This document shows, one piece after another, positions 1 through 8,464 of a stretch of 64,000 nucleotides of DNA. The stretch comes from Allohoeflea poritis (lineage in GTDB: Bacteria; Pseudomonadota; Alphaproteobacteria; Rhizobiales; Rhizobiaceae). The stretch lies in the NCBI RefSeq assembly GCF_027889715.1, contig NZ_JAPJZH010000007.1, positions 1 to 64,000 of the forward strand, written 5' to 3'. A program made the position numbers and the translations under genes. How positions within the stretch are numbered: the stretch's first letter is position 1; each line of letters starts with the position of its first letter. The notes under the pieces were generated by a model. That model searched no databases. It had not been told where the DNA came from and saw only the letters and a program-made list of their open reading frames with translations.

Positions 1-25
1 CGACACCTCACGCAAAAGCGAAAAG

Positions 26-75
26 TGTTACCTATGTGTCCGGTACGTTTTGTTACCTATCTCTCAGGCCGGGCA
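26..75. repeat. Tandem degenerate 25-bp repeats, possible insertion-sequence end
   Basis: TGTTACCTAT occurs at 26-35 and again at 51-60, each followed by a related tail (GTGTCCGG, CTCTCAGG), giving two 25-bp units side by side. From memory this layout resembles the terminal repeats of IS481/IS3-type elements common in Rhizobiales, but no transposase is visible because the window starts here. Nothing else is seen in 1-147. The repeat is observed; the IS assignment is inference. Confidence 0.35.
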
Positions 76-147
76 ATTGTCCGTCCAGGCGATGTCAGCA
101 ACGGATTATCCCCGAGAAATGGATGGCACCGACTCGCCGGCACCCTC

Positions 148-2241
148 TTATAGAAGATCCTGCAGCATTGCCGCCGCCCTTGCCGCGCCGTCCCTGGCCA
201 CGGGATGCGGAACGCGCGGCGCGGCGAGTTCTTCGGTCATGACGGCGGCGATCCGGTCCGGATCGCTTTCGGCATAGATCATCTTGCGCCCCGCATTGTA
301 CCGCTCCAGACGGCTGGCGACGTGGAAGTTCTGCTCGAAGTGATTGCGGAGCGGGAAATAGATGAAGGGCGTGGCCGCCGCGGTCAGCTCCATGCAAGTG
401 GTCAGGCCGCCCTGCACCAGGGCCAGGTCGCAGGCCGCCAGATGCCGGTCGAGGCCGGGAACGAAGGCGTGCATCTCTACGCCGTCCGGCGCGTCGAACA
501 TCGCGGGATCGAGGCGCGGACCGGTGACCACGATCATCCGCAGATCGGGGATGCGTGCCTTGGCGAGCGGATAGGCGGCAAGGATACGGCGGATGAGCGT
601 CGCGCCGACGCCAGAGCCGCCTACCGATACGATGCATGTCGTGCGTCCGTCGTCATAGCCGAATTCGGCGCGCAGATCGTCCCGCGTGCCGAACTCGGAC
701 GGGTGCCGGCCGATAATGTAGTCGGCGAACTCGTAGTGCCGGGGTATCCAGTCGCGCATCCGGGGCAACTGATCGCCAAAGCCCAGATCGGCGATATCCT
801 GCCGCCCGCCGACGAAAATCGCCCGGTCGCGGATCTGTGGATTGTTTTCCACGTGGCCGATCATTTCGGCATTGTAGTCCGTGGTCAGAAAAGCTTCGCG
901 CGCGCCATTCTCGGCAAACGGCACCCAGCCGACGAAATCGGTGAACCAGGCAATCTGCGCCCGCTTCAGTTCGGGATGTTCGTGCCAGTAGTGGTCGACG
1001 TCCCAGGCCTCGTCCGCGATCACCAGATCATAGTGCTCCTCCTCCAGGATTTCCTGAAAGACCATGAAGTTCTTGATCAGGATCTCGTCCATGTTCCTGA
1101 TGGCCTGAAAGGCATGAAGATCGTGCTCGCCGCATTCGTCCTCGATATGGGCGCTTTCGTTTGCCAGCAGCCTGCTGGCCGGATGAATGCGCTCGTTGTT
1201 GGCATCGAGAAACCGCGTGACGGGGTCCTGCGCAAGCCAGTCGACCTTCAGATCCGGATGCAGCGCCTTGAGCTCGCGCGTTACGGCAAGATCGCGGTGG
1301 GCATGGCCCAGACCGATCGGGGAGGACAGGTATAACACCCGCTTCTCGCCTTCCGGTTTGCGGCGCACCGGCTTGCGGGTGCCCAGATGCTTTGCAAGAA
1401 AGTCGCGCATTTTCGTGTTGAACCAGGCCGGGAAACGCCCGTGAACGGCATGCCCGCCACCCGGATAGACCTGCAACTCGCCGCCGGTGATTTCGGCGAT
1501 CCTGTGCGATCCTTCGGGCGGTGCAATCTCGTCGGCGTCTCCGACCACCAGCAGGCCGGGACAGCTTACGCGCCTGTACATGGCCTCGTCGATAAGCGGC
1601 GCGCCGTCGAAACGGCCGTCCTGGGTCATGGCGAGCATCTCGCCGTCGCCATCAAGGCCCCAACCCAATGCGTCATCCCGCTGCTTTGTCGAATGCGGTT
1701 CGTTGTGAATCTTTGAAAAGAAGAATTCGAGGAAGTCGGGATAGTCGCGCCGCCAGTGCCGGCGGTTGTATTTCTGCCAGCCCTGCGGCTCGGCGATATC
1801 GTCCTCATAGGTGGCGAAACGCTCACTGTAAGGTTCGACGATCGGCGTCCATGCGCCGCTGGAAACCACCGCCGTCACCCGCTCGGGCCAGGCGGCGGCA
1901 ACCGCATAGGCAACGGCGCTGCTGAAGGAAAATCCGACCAGAGCGGCGGATCGGGTTCCGGTGGCGTCCATGACCGCGACCACATCGTCGATGATAGCGT
2001 CCAGGCCATAGCCGTCCGGCGTGTCGGGGCGGCTGGAGCGGCCATTGCCCCTGGGGTCGAATGTGACCACCCGGAAATATTCGGCGAAATAGGGGATCTG
2101 GGCTTTCCATGAGCGCGAGTGGATGATCGCCCATGTCGGCACGAAGACGATCGTCTGAGGCCCCTGCCCGTAAACTTCATAGTGAAGACTGACATCGCCG
2201 CGGTCGACGGTTCCGGTCGTGTGAGGCAACATCGCGCGCAT
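148..2241 (-). CDS. Alpha/beta hydrolase - glycosyltransferase fusion protein
   Basis: The 697-aa product has two enzymes in one chain. Residues about 10-290 are an alpha/beta hydrolase: a PRGNGRSS segment, a nucleophile elbow GFSFSS (serine near residue 104, second glycine of GxSxG replaced), an acid in GDADEIAPP and a late histidine in GGGHAVHG. Residues about 300-697 form a GT-B glycosyltransferase of the MGT/UGT type: it starts VLYLSSPIGLGHAHRD and later has VSVGGSG, FVPGLDRHLAACDLALVQGG and a nucleotide-sugar region with FPLRNHFEQNFH. No signal peptide or membrane segment is seen, so it is probably cytosolic. It lies 3 bp behind the TetR gene and is probably repressed by it. A role in glycosylation and deacylation or degradation of a small lipophilic molecule is inference. 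Confidence 0.85.
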   Translation of the reverse strand: MRAMLPHTTGTVDRGDVSLHYEVYGQGPQTIVFVPTWAIIHSRSWKAQIPYFAEYFRVVTFDPRGNGRSSRPDTPDGYGLDAIIDDVVAVMDATGTRSAALVGFSFSSAVAYAVAAAWPERVTAVVSSGAWTPIVEPYSERFATYEDDIAEPQGWQKYNRRHWRRDYPDFLEFFFSKIHNEPHSTKQRDDALGWGLDGDGEMLAMTQDGRFDGAPLIDEAMYRRVSCPGLLVVGDADEIAPPEGSHRIAEITGGELQVYPGGGHAVHGRFPAWFNTKMRDFLAKHLGTRKPVRRKPEGEKRVLYLSSPIGLGHAHRDLAVTRELKALHPDLKVDWLAQDPVTRFLDANNERIHPASRLLANESAHIEDECGEHDLHAFQAIRNMDEILIKNFMVFQEILEEEHYDLVIADEAWDVDHYWHEHPELKRAQIAWFTDFVGWVPFAENGAREAFLTTDYNAEMIGHVENNPQIRDRAIFVGGRQDIADLGFGDQLPRMRDWIPRHYEFADYIIGRHPSEFGTRDDLRAEFGYDDGRTTCIVSVGGSGVGATLIRRILAAYPLAKARIPDLRMIVVTGPRLDPAMFDAPDGVEMHAFVPGLDRHLAACDLALVQGGLTTCMELTAAATPFIYFPLRNHFEQNFHVASRLERYNAGRKMIYAESDPDRIAAVMTEELAAPRVPHPVARDGAARAAAMLQDLL

Positions 2242-2244
2242 GAC

Positions 2245-2862
2245 CTACTCCTCCGGGTTTGTTTTCTCGAAATGCTCGATGACGGTCCCGAACCGGCGCA
2301 GGGCCTTGCGGAAGGGTATATCCGGGCTTTCATAGCCAAGCAGGATCGCCGCCTCCGCGCCGATGAAGGCGGCGCTGACCAGCGCGCCGATCTCTTCGGC
2401 CTCGAAGGGTCCGAGGGTGCCGTAGCTGTCTTCAAACTCGCGCGTCAGGCGGACGATCAGCTCGCGCCAGTTTGACAGCGCAGCGCGAACCGCTTCGCCG
2501 ATCGCGGGATTGCTCCAGCCCACCGCCGTCAACTCCATCAGGACACGCACATATCCCGACTCGATATCCTCATCGAGGTAATCGCAGGACAGCGACCACT
2601 TCTCGGAGATACTCAGATCCGGGTCGCCGAAAGTCCGCGTCTGACGGTCGATCAACTGACCGTTCAGATATTCAAAGAGCGCCAGGATCATGCCCTCCTT
2701 GGAGCCGAAATGGTACTGGATCTGACTCATCTGCGTGCCCGCCGCTTCGGCGACCCGGCGCGTCGACAGCCCCGAATATCCCTCGGTCAGAAGAACGCTG
2801 CGCGCCGCATCCAGCAGCTCCCGCTTGCTTTCCTTCACACGTTCCGCCGTCACCCGGGCCAT
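2245..2862 (-). CDS. TetR/AcrR family transcriptional regulator
   Basis: 205-aa regulator. The N-terminal helix-turn-helix covers about residues 10-55 (LLDAARSVLLTEGYSGLSTR, then VAEAAGTQMSQIQYHFGSKE), followed by an all-helical ligand-binding domain. ATG 2862 was chosen over GTG 2865 because AGGAG lies six bases before it. It is the first gene of a two-gene operon with the hydrolase/glycosyltransferase fusion. The operator candidate at 2889-2904 is close upstream, so autorepression is likely. The effector is unknown; it may be the fusion enzyme's substrate. Confidence 0.9.
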   Translation of the reverse strand: MARVTAERVKESKRELLDAARSVLLTEGYSGLSTRRVAEAAGTQMSQIQYHFGSKEGMILALFEYLNGQLIDRQTRTFGDPDLSISEKWSLSCDYLDEDIESGYVRVLMELTAVGWSNPAIGEAVRAALSNWRELIVRLTREFEDSYGTLGPFEAEEIGALVSAAFIGAEAAILLGYESPDIPFRKALRRFGTVIEHFEKTNPEE

Positions 2863-2888
2863 CACGATCTCCTCTTTCCTAATTATTA

Positions 2889-2904
2889 ATTCGGTCGAAC
2901 GAAT
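2889..2904. promoter_or_regulatory. Candidate TetR operator
   Basis: ATTCGGTCGAACGAAT is a 16-bp near-palindrome (14 of 16 symmetric; arms ATTCG/CGAAT). It sits 27 bp upstream of the TetR start, in the intergenic space shared with the plus-strand symporter gene, and so could affect both. No experimental support. Confidence 0.45.
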
Positions 2905-3088
2905 AAGTCAACCGGGCTTTGAACCGCCGCTGGCGCCGACCGTCGGCAACCGTGCGGCCTTGTTTAATAACGGTTGATAGGGCCGACTAAGCGCTTAGCC
3001 AAAACCGGCGACTCTGGTATGTGTTGTAAGGTCGTTAACGATGCAATCTTCCCGGAATCGATGAATTCCGAAACCAAGGGAGGGGGAT

Positions 3089-4546
3089 ATGCAGGCACTG
3101 CGCGACCTTTTCGGCCTTATCGAATTTCTGACTTGGGGATGGGCGCTGATACCGCTCCTGGTGATCTTCGGAGTCTTCATCACCGTCCTGACCGGTTTCG
3201 TGCAATTCCAGTTCTTCAGGCGCATGTTCCGCGTTCTGTCGGGCTCAAACCAGACCGGCGATCCGAATGCGATCTCGGCGCGCGAGGCGCTGCTGATATC
3301 CGTCGGCGGGCGTGTCGGAGGCGGAAACATCGCCGGTGTCGCGGTCGCCATCACGCTTGGCGGGCCGGGCGCGGTGTTCTGGATGTGGGCCATTGCGCTC
3401 GTCGGCATGGCGACCAGCCTTGTCGAATGTTCGCTGGCGCAGCTCTACAAGCGCCGCGAGGCGAATGGCGACTTCCGCGGCGGGCCGGCACGCTCGATCA
3501 TCCATGGCCTCGGCCAGGAATTCCACTGGCTCGCGGTGGTCTATGCGGTCTGCCTGATCGCGGCCTTTGCGCTGGGCTTCAACGCGTTTCAGGGCAACAC
3601 CGTCGCCGGCGCCGTCCAGGACAGTGTCGGGATCGACCGGCTGTGGACCGGGCTGCTGTTGGCCGTGGTCGCCGGCTTCATCGTCTTCGGCGGCATCCAC
3701 AGGATCGCCAAGGCAGCCGACGTGATCGTTCCGATCATGGCGTTCGGCTACATTCTCATGGCGCTGGTGGTGATCGTGCTCAATATCGGTTCGGTGCCAG
3801 GCGTGATCGCCAGCATCTTCAGCAATGCCTTCGGCTTCGAGGAAGTGGTCGGCGGCGGCATGGGCGCGGCGATCGCTCAAGGTCTGCGCCGCGGCCTGTT
3901 CTCCAACGAGGCCGGCCTCGGCTCGGCGCCGAATGTCGCGGCGACGGCCGATGTGCGGCATCCCGTCAGCCAGGGCATCACGCAGGCGTTCTCGGTCTTC
4001 ATCGACACGATCTTCATCTGCAGTTGCACGGCATTCATCGTGCTGCTCGGCGACGTTTACCAGCCGGGCGCAGAAGGGATCGACGGCATCGCGCTGACGC
4101 AGCAATCGCTCGTCTCGCATCTCGGCGAATGGTCGCAATACCTGCTTTCGCTGATGATCCTGCTCTTTGCCTTCAGCTCAATCATCTACAACTACTATCT
4201 GGGTGAAAACGCGCTGACGGTGATGACCAAGAGCGCCATGGCCACGAATGCGCTGCGGATCATCGTCATCTGCATCGTCTTTCTGGGCGCGACCGCCCCG
4301 GGCGCGACGTCGGTGTTCTTCTTCTCAGACCCGTTGATGGGGATCCTTGCCGTCGTCAACCTGGTGGTGATCATGATGCTGTTGCCGACCTGTCTGCGCA
4401 TCCTGAAAGATTTCCGCAGCCAGTTGAAGGCGGGCGTACAGCGCCCGGTGCTCAATCCGGACGACTTTCCGGATCTCGATCTCGACCGGACGGCCTGGAC
4501 CGGGGTCGATCCGGAATTGCAGAAAGAGGCCACGGCGGCGCAATAG
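3089..4546 (+). CDS. Alanine/glycine:cation symporter family (AGCS) protein
   Basis: 485-aa inner-membrane carrier with about ten hydrophobic segments. The family signature is at about residues 70-86 (SVGGRVGGGNIAGVAVAI), and SNEAGLGSAPN (about 272-282) is the second conserved AGCS stretch. It imports small neutral amino acids with Na+ or H+. The start is supported by AGGGAGGGG just before ATG. It stands alone, between the TetR promoter region and a stem-loop at 4558-4577 that separates it from the converging MDR gene. The substrate (Ala/Gly or D-Ala) is family knowledge only. Confidence 0.9.
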   Translation: MQALRDLFGLIEFLTWGWALIPLLVIFGVFITVLTGFVQFQFFRRMFRVLSGSNQTGDPNAISAREALLISVGGRVGGGNIAGVAVAITLGGPGAVFWMWAIALVGMATSLVECSLAQLYKRREANGDFRGGPARSIIHGLGQEFHWLAVVYAVCLIAAFALGFNAFQGNTVAGAVQDSVGIDRLWTGLLLAVVAGFIVFGGIHRIAKAADVIVPIMAFGYILMALVVIVLNIGSVPGVIASIFSNAFGFEEVVGGGMGAAIAQGLRRGLFSNEAGLGSAPNVAATADVRHPVSQGITQAFSVFIDTIFICSCTAFIVLLGDVYQPGAEGIDGIALTQQSLVSHLGEWSQYLLSLMILLFAFSSIIYNYYLGENALTVMTKSAMATNALRIIVICIVFLGATAPGATSVFFFSDPLMGILAVVNLVVIMMLLPTCLRILKDFRSQLKAGVQRPVLNPDDFPDLDLDRTAWTGVDPELQKEATAAQ

Positions 4547-4557
4547 CGGTCGGGTTG

Positions 4558-4577
4558 CGCGGGGCCTCGGCCCCGCG
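4558..4577. terminator. Bidirectional terminator hairpin
   Basis: CGCGGGGCC-TC-GGCCCCGCG forms a perfect 9-bp GC stem (in practice 8 bp with a 4-nt loop) followed by TTT. It lies between the converging symporter (ends 4546) and MDR oxidoreductase (ends 4586). Confidence 0.7.
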
Positions 4578-4585
4578 TTTCAGCT

Positions 4586-5599
4586 TCAATTCGGGATTTC
4601 GAGCACGACATTGCCGATGGCGTTGCCGGATTCTACCAGCTCATGGGCCTCGGCGATGCGCTCAAGCGGAAGCTGCCGCGCCAGCGCCACGGTCAGTTGC
4701 CCGTCGCCGGCCAGCCTGGCGATGAAGGCGACCGCCGCTTCCAGTATCCGAGGCGTCAGCAGGAACCCCTGGATGAAGCGCAGGGTCGCACCGCGAAAGG
4801 CGAAATCGTAGTAGGGCAGAACCGGGTTCGGCTCGGCGGTCGAGGAATAGGCGGCGATCACCGAATGCGGGCGTATGATCTGCCGCGTGATGCCGAGATT
4901 GGCGCCAAAATCCACTTCGACGATCCGGTCGACGCCATCATTGCCGGTCATTTCCATGACCCGTGCGGCGATATCTTCGTCATGCCGGAACAGGATATCG
5001 TCAACACCGACGGCGCGGACATGTGCCGCCTTTTCCTCGGAGCTGACCGTGGCGATGACCCGGGCGCCGCCCGCATGCGCGAACTGGGCGGCAAAATGAC
5101 CGACGGCGCCGGCCGCCCCGGTCACGAGAACCGTGTTGCCTGTGACCGGACCGTCGCCGAACACGGCCGCATAGGCCGTCAGTGCAGGAATGCCGAGGCA
5201 GGCGCCCTGCGCAAACCCGAGCGGTTCTGGCAGGGCAAAAACCTGCGCGACAGGCAATGAAACATACTCGGCCGCGGTTCCGAAGGCTCGGCCCGCTTCG
5301 CCATAGCCGCCCTGGGCATTGCGCATCCAGACCCGCTGGCCCTGCCAGGAGGACGACACATCCTCGCCGACGGCCTCGACGATGCCGGCGCCGTCGGCAT
5401 GCGGCACGACGCAATCGTGCTCCATGGCAAGGCCGCCCCAGCCGGCGCGGCGCTTGACGTCGGCGGGATTGATGCCGGAAGCGCGGATGCGCACCCGGAC
5501 TTCGCCGGGCCCGGGCGGCCCGGCTGTATCGTCAGGAAGCGAACCGGTCTCCAATACATCGGAGGCCGGCCCGGTCTGCCTGTACCAGGCCGCCCGCAC
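4586..5599 (-). CDS. Zinc-less medium-chain dehydrogenase / NADPH:quinone reductase-like protein
   Basis: 337-aa MDR protein of the zeta-crystallin/QOR type. A GroES-like domain (about residues 25-125) carries the conserved RASGINPADVK. The Rossmann domain has VTGAAGAVGHFAAQFA (about 150-165), the nucleotide-binding loop. The catalytic zinc ligands of alcohol dehydrogenases are absent, so a quinone or enone reductase activity is likely. GTG start only 4 bp after the peptidase stop, so it is probably the second gene of the peptidase operon and under the same IclR-type control. Confidence 0.85.
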   Translation of the reverse strand: MRAAWYRQTGPASDVLETGSLPDDTAGPPGPGEVRVRIRASGINPADVKRRAGWGGLAMEHDCVVPHADGAGIVEAVGEDVSSSWQGQRVWMRNAQGGYGEAGRAFGTAAEYVSLPVAQVFALPEPLGFAQGACLGIPALTAYAAVFGDGPVTGNTVLVTGAAGAVGHFAAQFAHAGGARVIATVSSEEKAAHVRAVGVDDILFRHDEDIAARVMEMTGNDGVDRIVEVDFGANLGITRQIIRPHSVIAAYSSTAEPNPVLPYYDFAFRGATLRFIQGFLLTPRILEAAVAFIARLAGDGQLTVALARQLPLERIAEAHELVESGNAIGNVVLEIPN

Positions 5600-5603
5600 G
5601 GGC

Positions 5604-7334
5604 TTATGCCGGGTTCAGCCGTTCGACCTGCCGCTTCGCCTGGCGCAGGGCCGAGACGAGTCGGTTCTGGCCGCGGGTGAGCTGCGTCAGTGCGAAGCCC
5701 TCGGTACCGTTGGTGTGGTGATCGAGTTCGGTCGCGACCGAAATCGTCGGCAGCGGCGGCACCGTCAGCGCCGGGTCGTGGCGGAAGCGGGCTTCGCGGG
5801 TGAAGTTGATCGGCACAAGGATCCTCGCCAGATCCTGGATGACCGCGTTGGCATCACCCGGCGAAACCGCTCCGGAGGACACGCCGCCATAGAAGGTCTC
5901 GAGCGCCGCATGCAGATCTTCGGCGGCCGATTTTGACGGTCCGAGATCGAAACGGTCGCCGGCGCGCTGCTGATAGGTGCCGATGGTCGCCAGGAACTCG
6001 CGCGTCGTCTCGCGCCAGTCAAACGGCAGGACTTCGGCGTTGGCGTTGCGGAAGACCGCCAGTGCGTAGAGCTTTATATCGCGCAGCAGGATGTCCTTGT
6101 CGGCGATTTCGAGCGTGTCGTTCTCCGTGTGCCAGGCGATGTTGCCGCCGCAGCCGCCGACCGCGTAGTAGCCCTTTTCCTCGCGCATCGCCTCGGTCAT
6201 GGTCGAGGACAGCATGAAATAGCTTGAGATGCCGATATTGTTGAAGGAGTAGTCGCCGGCGCGGTGCGGCCGCTCGCCGAAGGTCGGCTTGCCCGCCACG
6301 TCCTCGATGGCCTTGGCGATGAAGGCGTCGGTTTCCGACATGCGCGACAGGTTGAGGAATTCCGTGGCCCAGCGGCAGCCGGGGCTGTCACAATTGACCT
6401 GGGCGACGCAGTTTTCCTCCAGATCGATGGCGAATTCGTCGGCGAACCAGGTCGAGCCTGCATAGCGGCCGGTCGAGTGGCCGGGCCACCAGGCAATGCG
6501 CACCGAACGGTCCAGCTTGTCGCGGTTCTTCCACAGGACGCGCGCGACCTCCATGAGCGTCGCATCGCCGGTCGCATTGTCGCCAACGCCGACGTCCCAG
6601 CTGTCCAGGTGGCCGTGCAGGAGAACGTATTTTTCCGGTTCTTTCGATCCGCGGATGAACACTTCCGGCAGTTTGGAGCGGAACCAGCCCTCTTCCATTT
6701 CGGTGAACATCTTGATGGTGCCGCCGGCCTTGGCGATCTCGATCAGTTCCTGGCCGTCGGGATTGCTGACGGCGACGGAGACGACGTTGGGCTTGCGCGG
6801 CAGGTCGTCGAGGTCGGGCGTTCCCCACACCGTGGTGCAGATGCCCCAGTGAATATCGACGCCAGGATTGATGCCGATGACGCCGATCGCCCCCAGTTCC
6901 TCGAACTGCGCGATCATGCCGGGGCTGGCGAAACCTTCTGAGATGACGATCTTGCCCTCGATCAGCGAACGCACGTCGCGGGTCGGGTCGAGCTTCTTGT
7001 CGAAGATCGTGTCGATATCGTCGGCCTGGTTTGCGCCGATATAGACCAGTTCGCCTTCAAGACCATTGCGGGCGTCGAGGCTGTAAGCCGGGGGCTTGGC
7101 GCGGAAGGTCTTGCCGTTCGCCTCGATACGGGCTTGGCCGGGAATGCTGAGATAAAGGTTCGGCTGATGGACCGTCACCTCGACACCGTGATTTCTCAGC
7201 CTGGAGACCACTTCCTCCATGCCGCGGTCTACATCTGCGGGATGTTCCCGCTTGAACGTCGAAAAACTCTCCACCAGGCCCCACGGCTCGTCGAGACTGA
7301 CGTCGGACAGGAGTGCTTTTTCAATTTCATTCAT
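5604..7334 (-). CDS. M28-family-like metallopeptidase with PA insert
   Basis: 576 aa, no signal peptide. A PA-type insert (about 95-215) is followed by an M28 core. Visible are HGHLDSWDVGVGDNATG (His242, Asp252), CDSPG (Asp316) and WHTENDTLE, matching metal ligands. The usual catalytic Glu-Glu pair is replaced by a PGHSTGRYAGS stretch (about 284-294), as also remembered in some uncharacterised relatives, so activity as a classical aminopeptidase is uncertain. ATG 7334 was chosen over GTG 7349 because AGGAGA is six bases before it. It heads an operon with the MDR gene. The IclR-type motif at 7397-7413 lies in its promoter. Confidence 0.85.
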   Translation of the reverse strand: MNEIEKALLSDVSLDEPWGLVESFSTFKREHPADVDRGMEEVVSRLRNHGVEVTVHQPNLYLSIPGQARIEANGKTFRAKPPAYSLDARNGLEGELVYIGANQADDIDTIFDKKLDPTRDVRSLIEGKIVISEGFASPGMIAQFEELGAIGVIGINPGVDIHWGICTTVWGTPDLDDLPRKPNVVSVAVSNPDGQELIEIAKAGGTIKMFTEMEEGWFRSKLPEVFIRGSKEPEKYVLLHGHLDSWDVGVGDNATGDATLMEVARVLWKNRDKLDRSVRIAWWPGHSTGRYAGSTWFADEFAIDLEENCVAQVNCDSPGCRWATEFLNLSRMSETDAFIAKAIEDVAGKPTFGERPHRAGDYSFNNIGISSYFMLSSTMTEAMREEKGYYAVGGCGGNIAWHTENDTLEIADKDILLRDIKLYALAVFRNANAEVLPFDWRETTREFLATIGTYQQRAGDRFDLGPSKSAAEDLHAALETFYGGVSSGAVSPGDANAVIQDLARILVPINFTREARFRHDPALTVPPLPTISVATELDHHTNGTEGFALTQLTRGQNRLVSALRQAKRQVERLNPA

Positions 7335-7396
7335 CGGGAATCTCCTCACTGTACGTTACGGTGCTGCGCCATTGGCAATCACCTTCTTGTTTCAAT

Positions 7397-7413
7397 CAGT
7401 AAAACACTGTTTT
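7397..7413 (-). promoter_or_regulatory. Candidate IclR operator in peptidase promoter
   Basis: CAGTAAAACACTGTTTT contains the perfect odd palindrome AAAACA-C-TGTTTT (7401-7413). Its exact reverse complement occurs at 8412-8428 in the iclR/racemase intergenic region. The surrounding 7335-7560 gap (226 bp) shows no other gene; it is A+T-richer near 7400-7440, as expected for a promoter. Confidence 0.6.
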
Positions 7414-7560
7414 GTTTTACGAATAACAAGCTTGCGGTCGCAAATCAAGGGCCGTCACCGGCGGGACGGCTTCAAAACATCGGTTGACTGAGAGAAATGC
7501 GAACACGCCGTGCGTGTATCCGCGCCTCGCGCGACGGCGCGAAAGCCTTAAACCCGGTTG

Positions 7561-8352
7561 CTATTGCGCGGCGACGACCGGCTGGTCGGAGGGTGCGCCC
7601 AGGCCATGCGAAATGGCTGCGGCGGAGGCAAGAACGTCCTTCAGGATGCGGCTCTGAAGATCCTTGTCGAGTCGCGCAACGGGGCCGGCCACGGAGATGG
7701 CGGCGACCACATCGCCACCGGGACCGTTAATGGGAGCCGCGACGGAAAAGGCGCCCTCGTCGAGATCGTTGCGTGTCACATGGAAGCCATCCGACGCAAT
7801 GCGCATCAGTTTCTTTCGCAGCTCTTCGGGATCGGTGATGGTCCGGGATGCGAAATGCGTCAACCGTCCTGAAAGCGTTTCGTCCTGCACTTCCGGCGGC
7901 GCATAGGCAAGCAGGACCATGGACCCGCCTCCCGCATGCAGAGGACCATGCCGGCCGGGCGCCGCATAAAGGCGCATGGAGTGCCGGCTTTCGCGGGTGG
8001 TAACCACCAGGGCGTTCAGACCGTCGCGCACAATCAGGTTGACATTCTCGTTGAAGCGGTCCCTGAGGGCATCCATCTGCGGCTCCGCAACAAGCAGCAG
8101 TCCGCGCTTCTTGGCCGCTTCGTCGCCGAGGTGCCAGGCCCGGTAGCCCAGGGCGTAAAGTGCGTTGGCGTCATTCTTGGCCACATAGCCGCGCGCTTCC
8201 AGCGTGTGGAGAATTCGGAACACCAGGCTCTTCGTCATCCCGAGTTCCGCCGCCATTTCCGTGACCCCCAGCTCCCCTTTTTCGCTGAGGACCTCCAATA
8301 CGCTGAGCGCACGGTCGACGGCTGCAATCCGGTAATCCCTTGAATCGCTCAT
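7561..8352 (-). CDS. IclR family transcriptional regulator
   Basis: 263 aa. Winged HTH at about residues 8-70 (DRALSVLEVLSEKGELGVTE then MAAELGMTKSLVFRILHTLE), then an IclR effector-binding GAF-like domain containing GPGGDVVAAISVAGP near the C terminus. It is divergent from the racemase/ABC operon and upstream of the peptidase operon; the shared 17-bp motif supports control of both. The effector is probably the transported compound or its breakdown product. Confidence 0.92.
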   Translation of the reverse strand: MSDSRDYRIAAVDRALSVLEVLSEKGELGVTEMAAELGMTKSLVFRILHTLEARGYVAKNDANALYALGYRAWHLGDEAAKKRGLLLVAEPQMDALRDRFNENVNLIVRDGLNALVVTTRESRHSMRLYAAPGRHGPLHAGGGSMVLLAYAPPEVQDETLSGRLTHFASRTITDPEELRKKLMRIASDGFHVTRNDLDEGAFSVAAPINGPGGDVVAAISVAGPVARLDKDLQSRILKDVLASAAAISHGLGAPSDQPVVAAQ

Positions 8353-8411
8353 TTCAAACCTTTCGCGCCGGGACTTGCATGAACCAAAAGTTTCACGTAC
8401 TCTTGAAAATT

Positions 8412-8428
8412 AAAACAGTGTTTTACTG
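8412..8428 (+). promoter_or_regulatory. Candidate IclR operator between iclR and racemase
   Basis: AAAACAGTGTTTTACTG is the exact reverse complement of the motif at 7397-7413. A related element, CTGTATGAAACAG, follows immediately. It lies in the 112-bp divergent promoter region. Confidence 0.65.
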
Positions 8429-8464
8429 TATGAAACAGTAACTGTCAAATTCGGATTGATTGTC

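Noticed and set aside
2974-4206. Plus-strand frame overlapping the AGCS symporter
   Set aside because: Out-of-frame shadow with Arg-rich composition; the symporter frame has the family motifs and a strong ribosome site.
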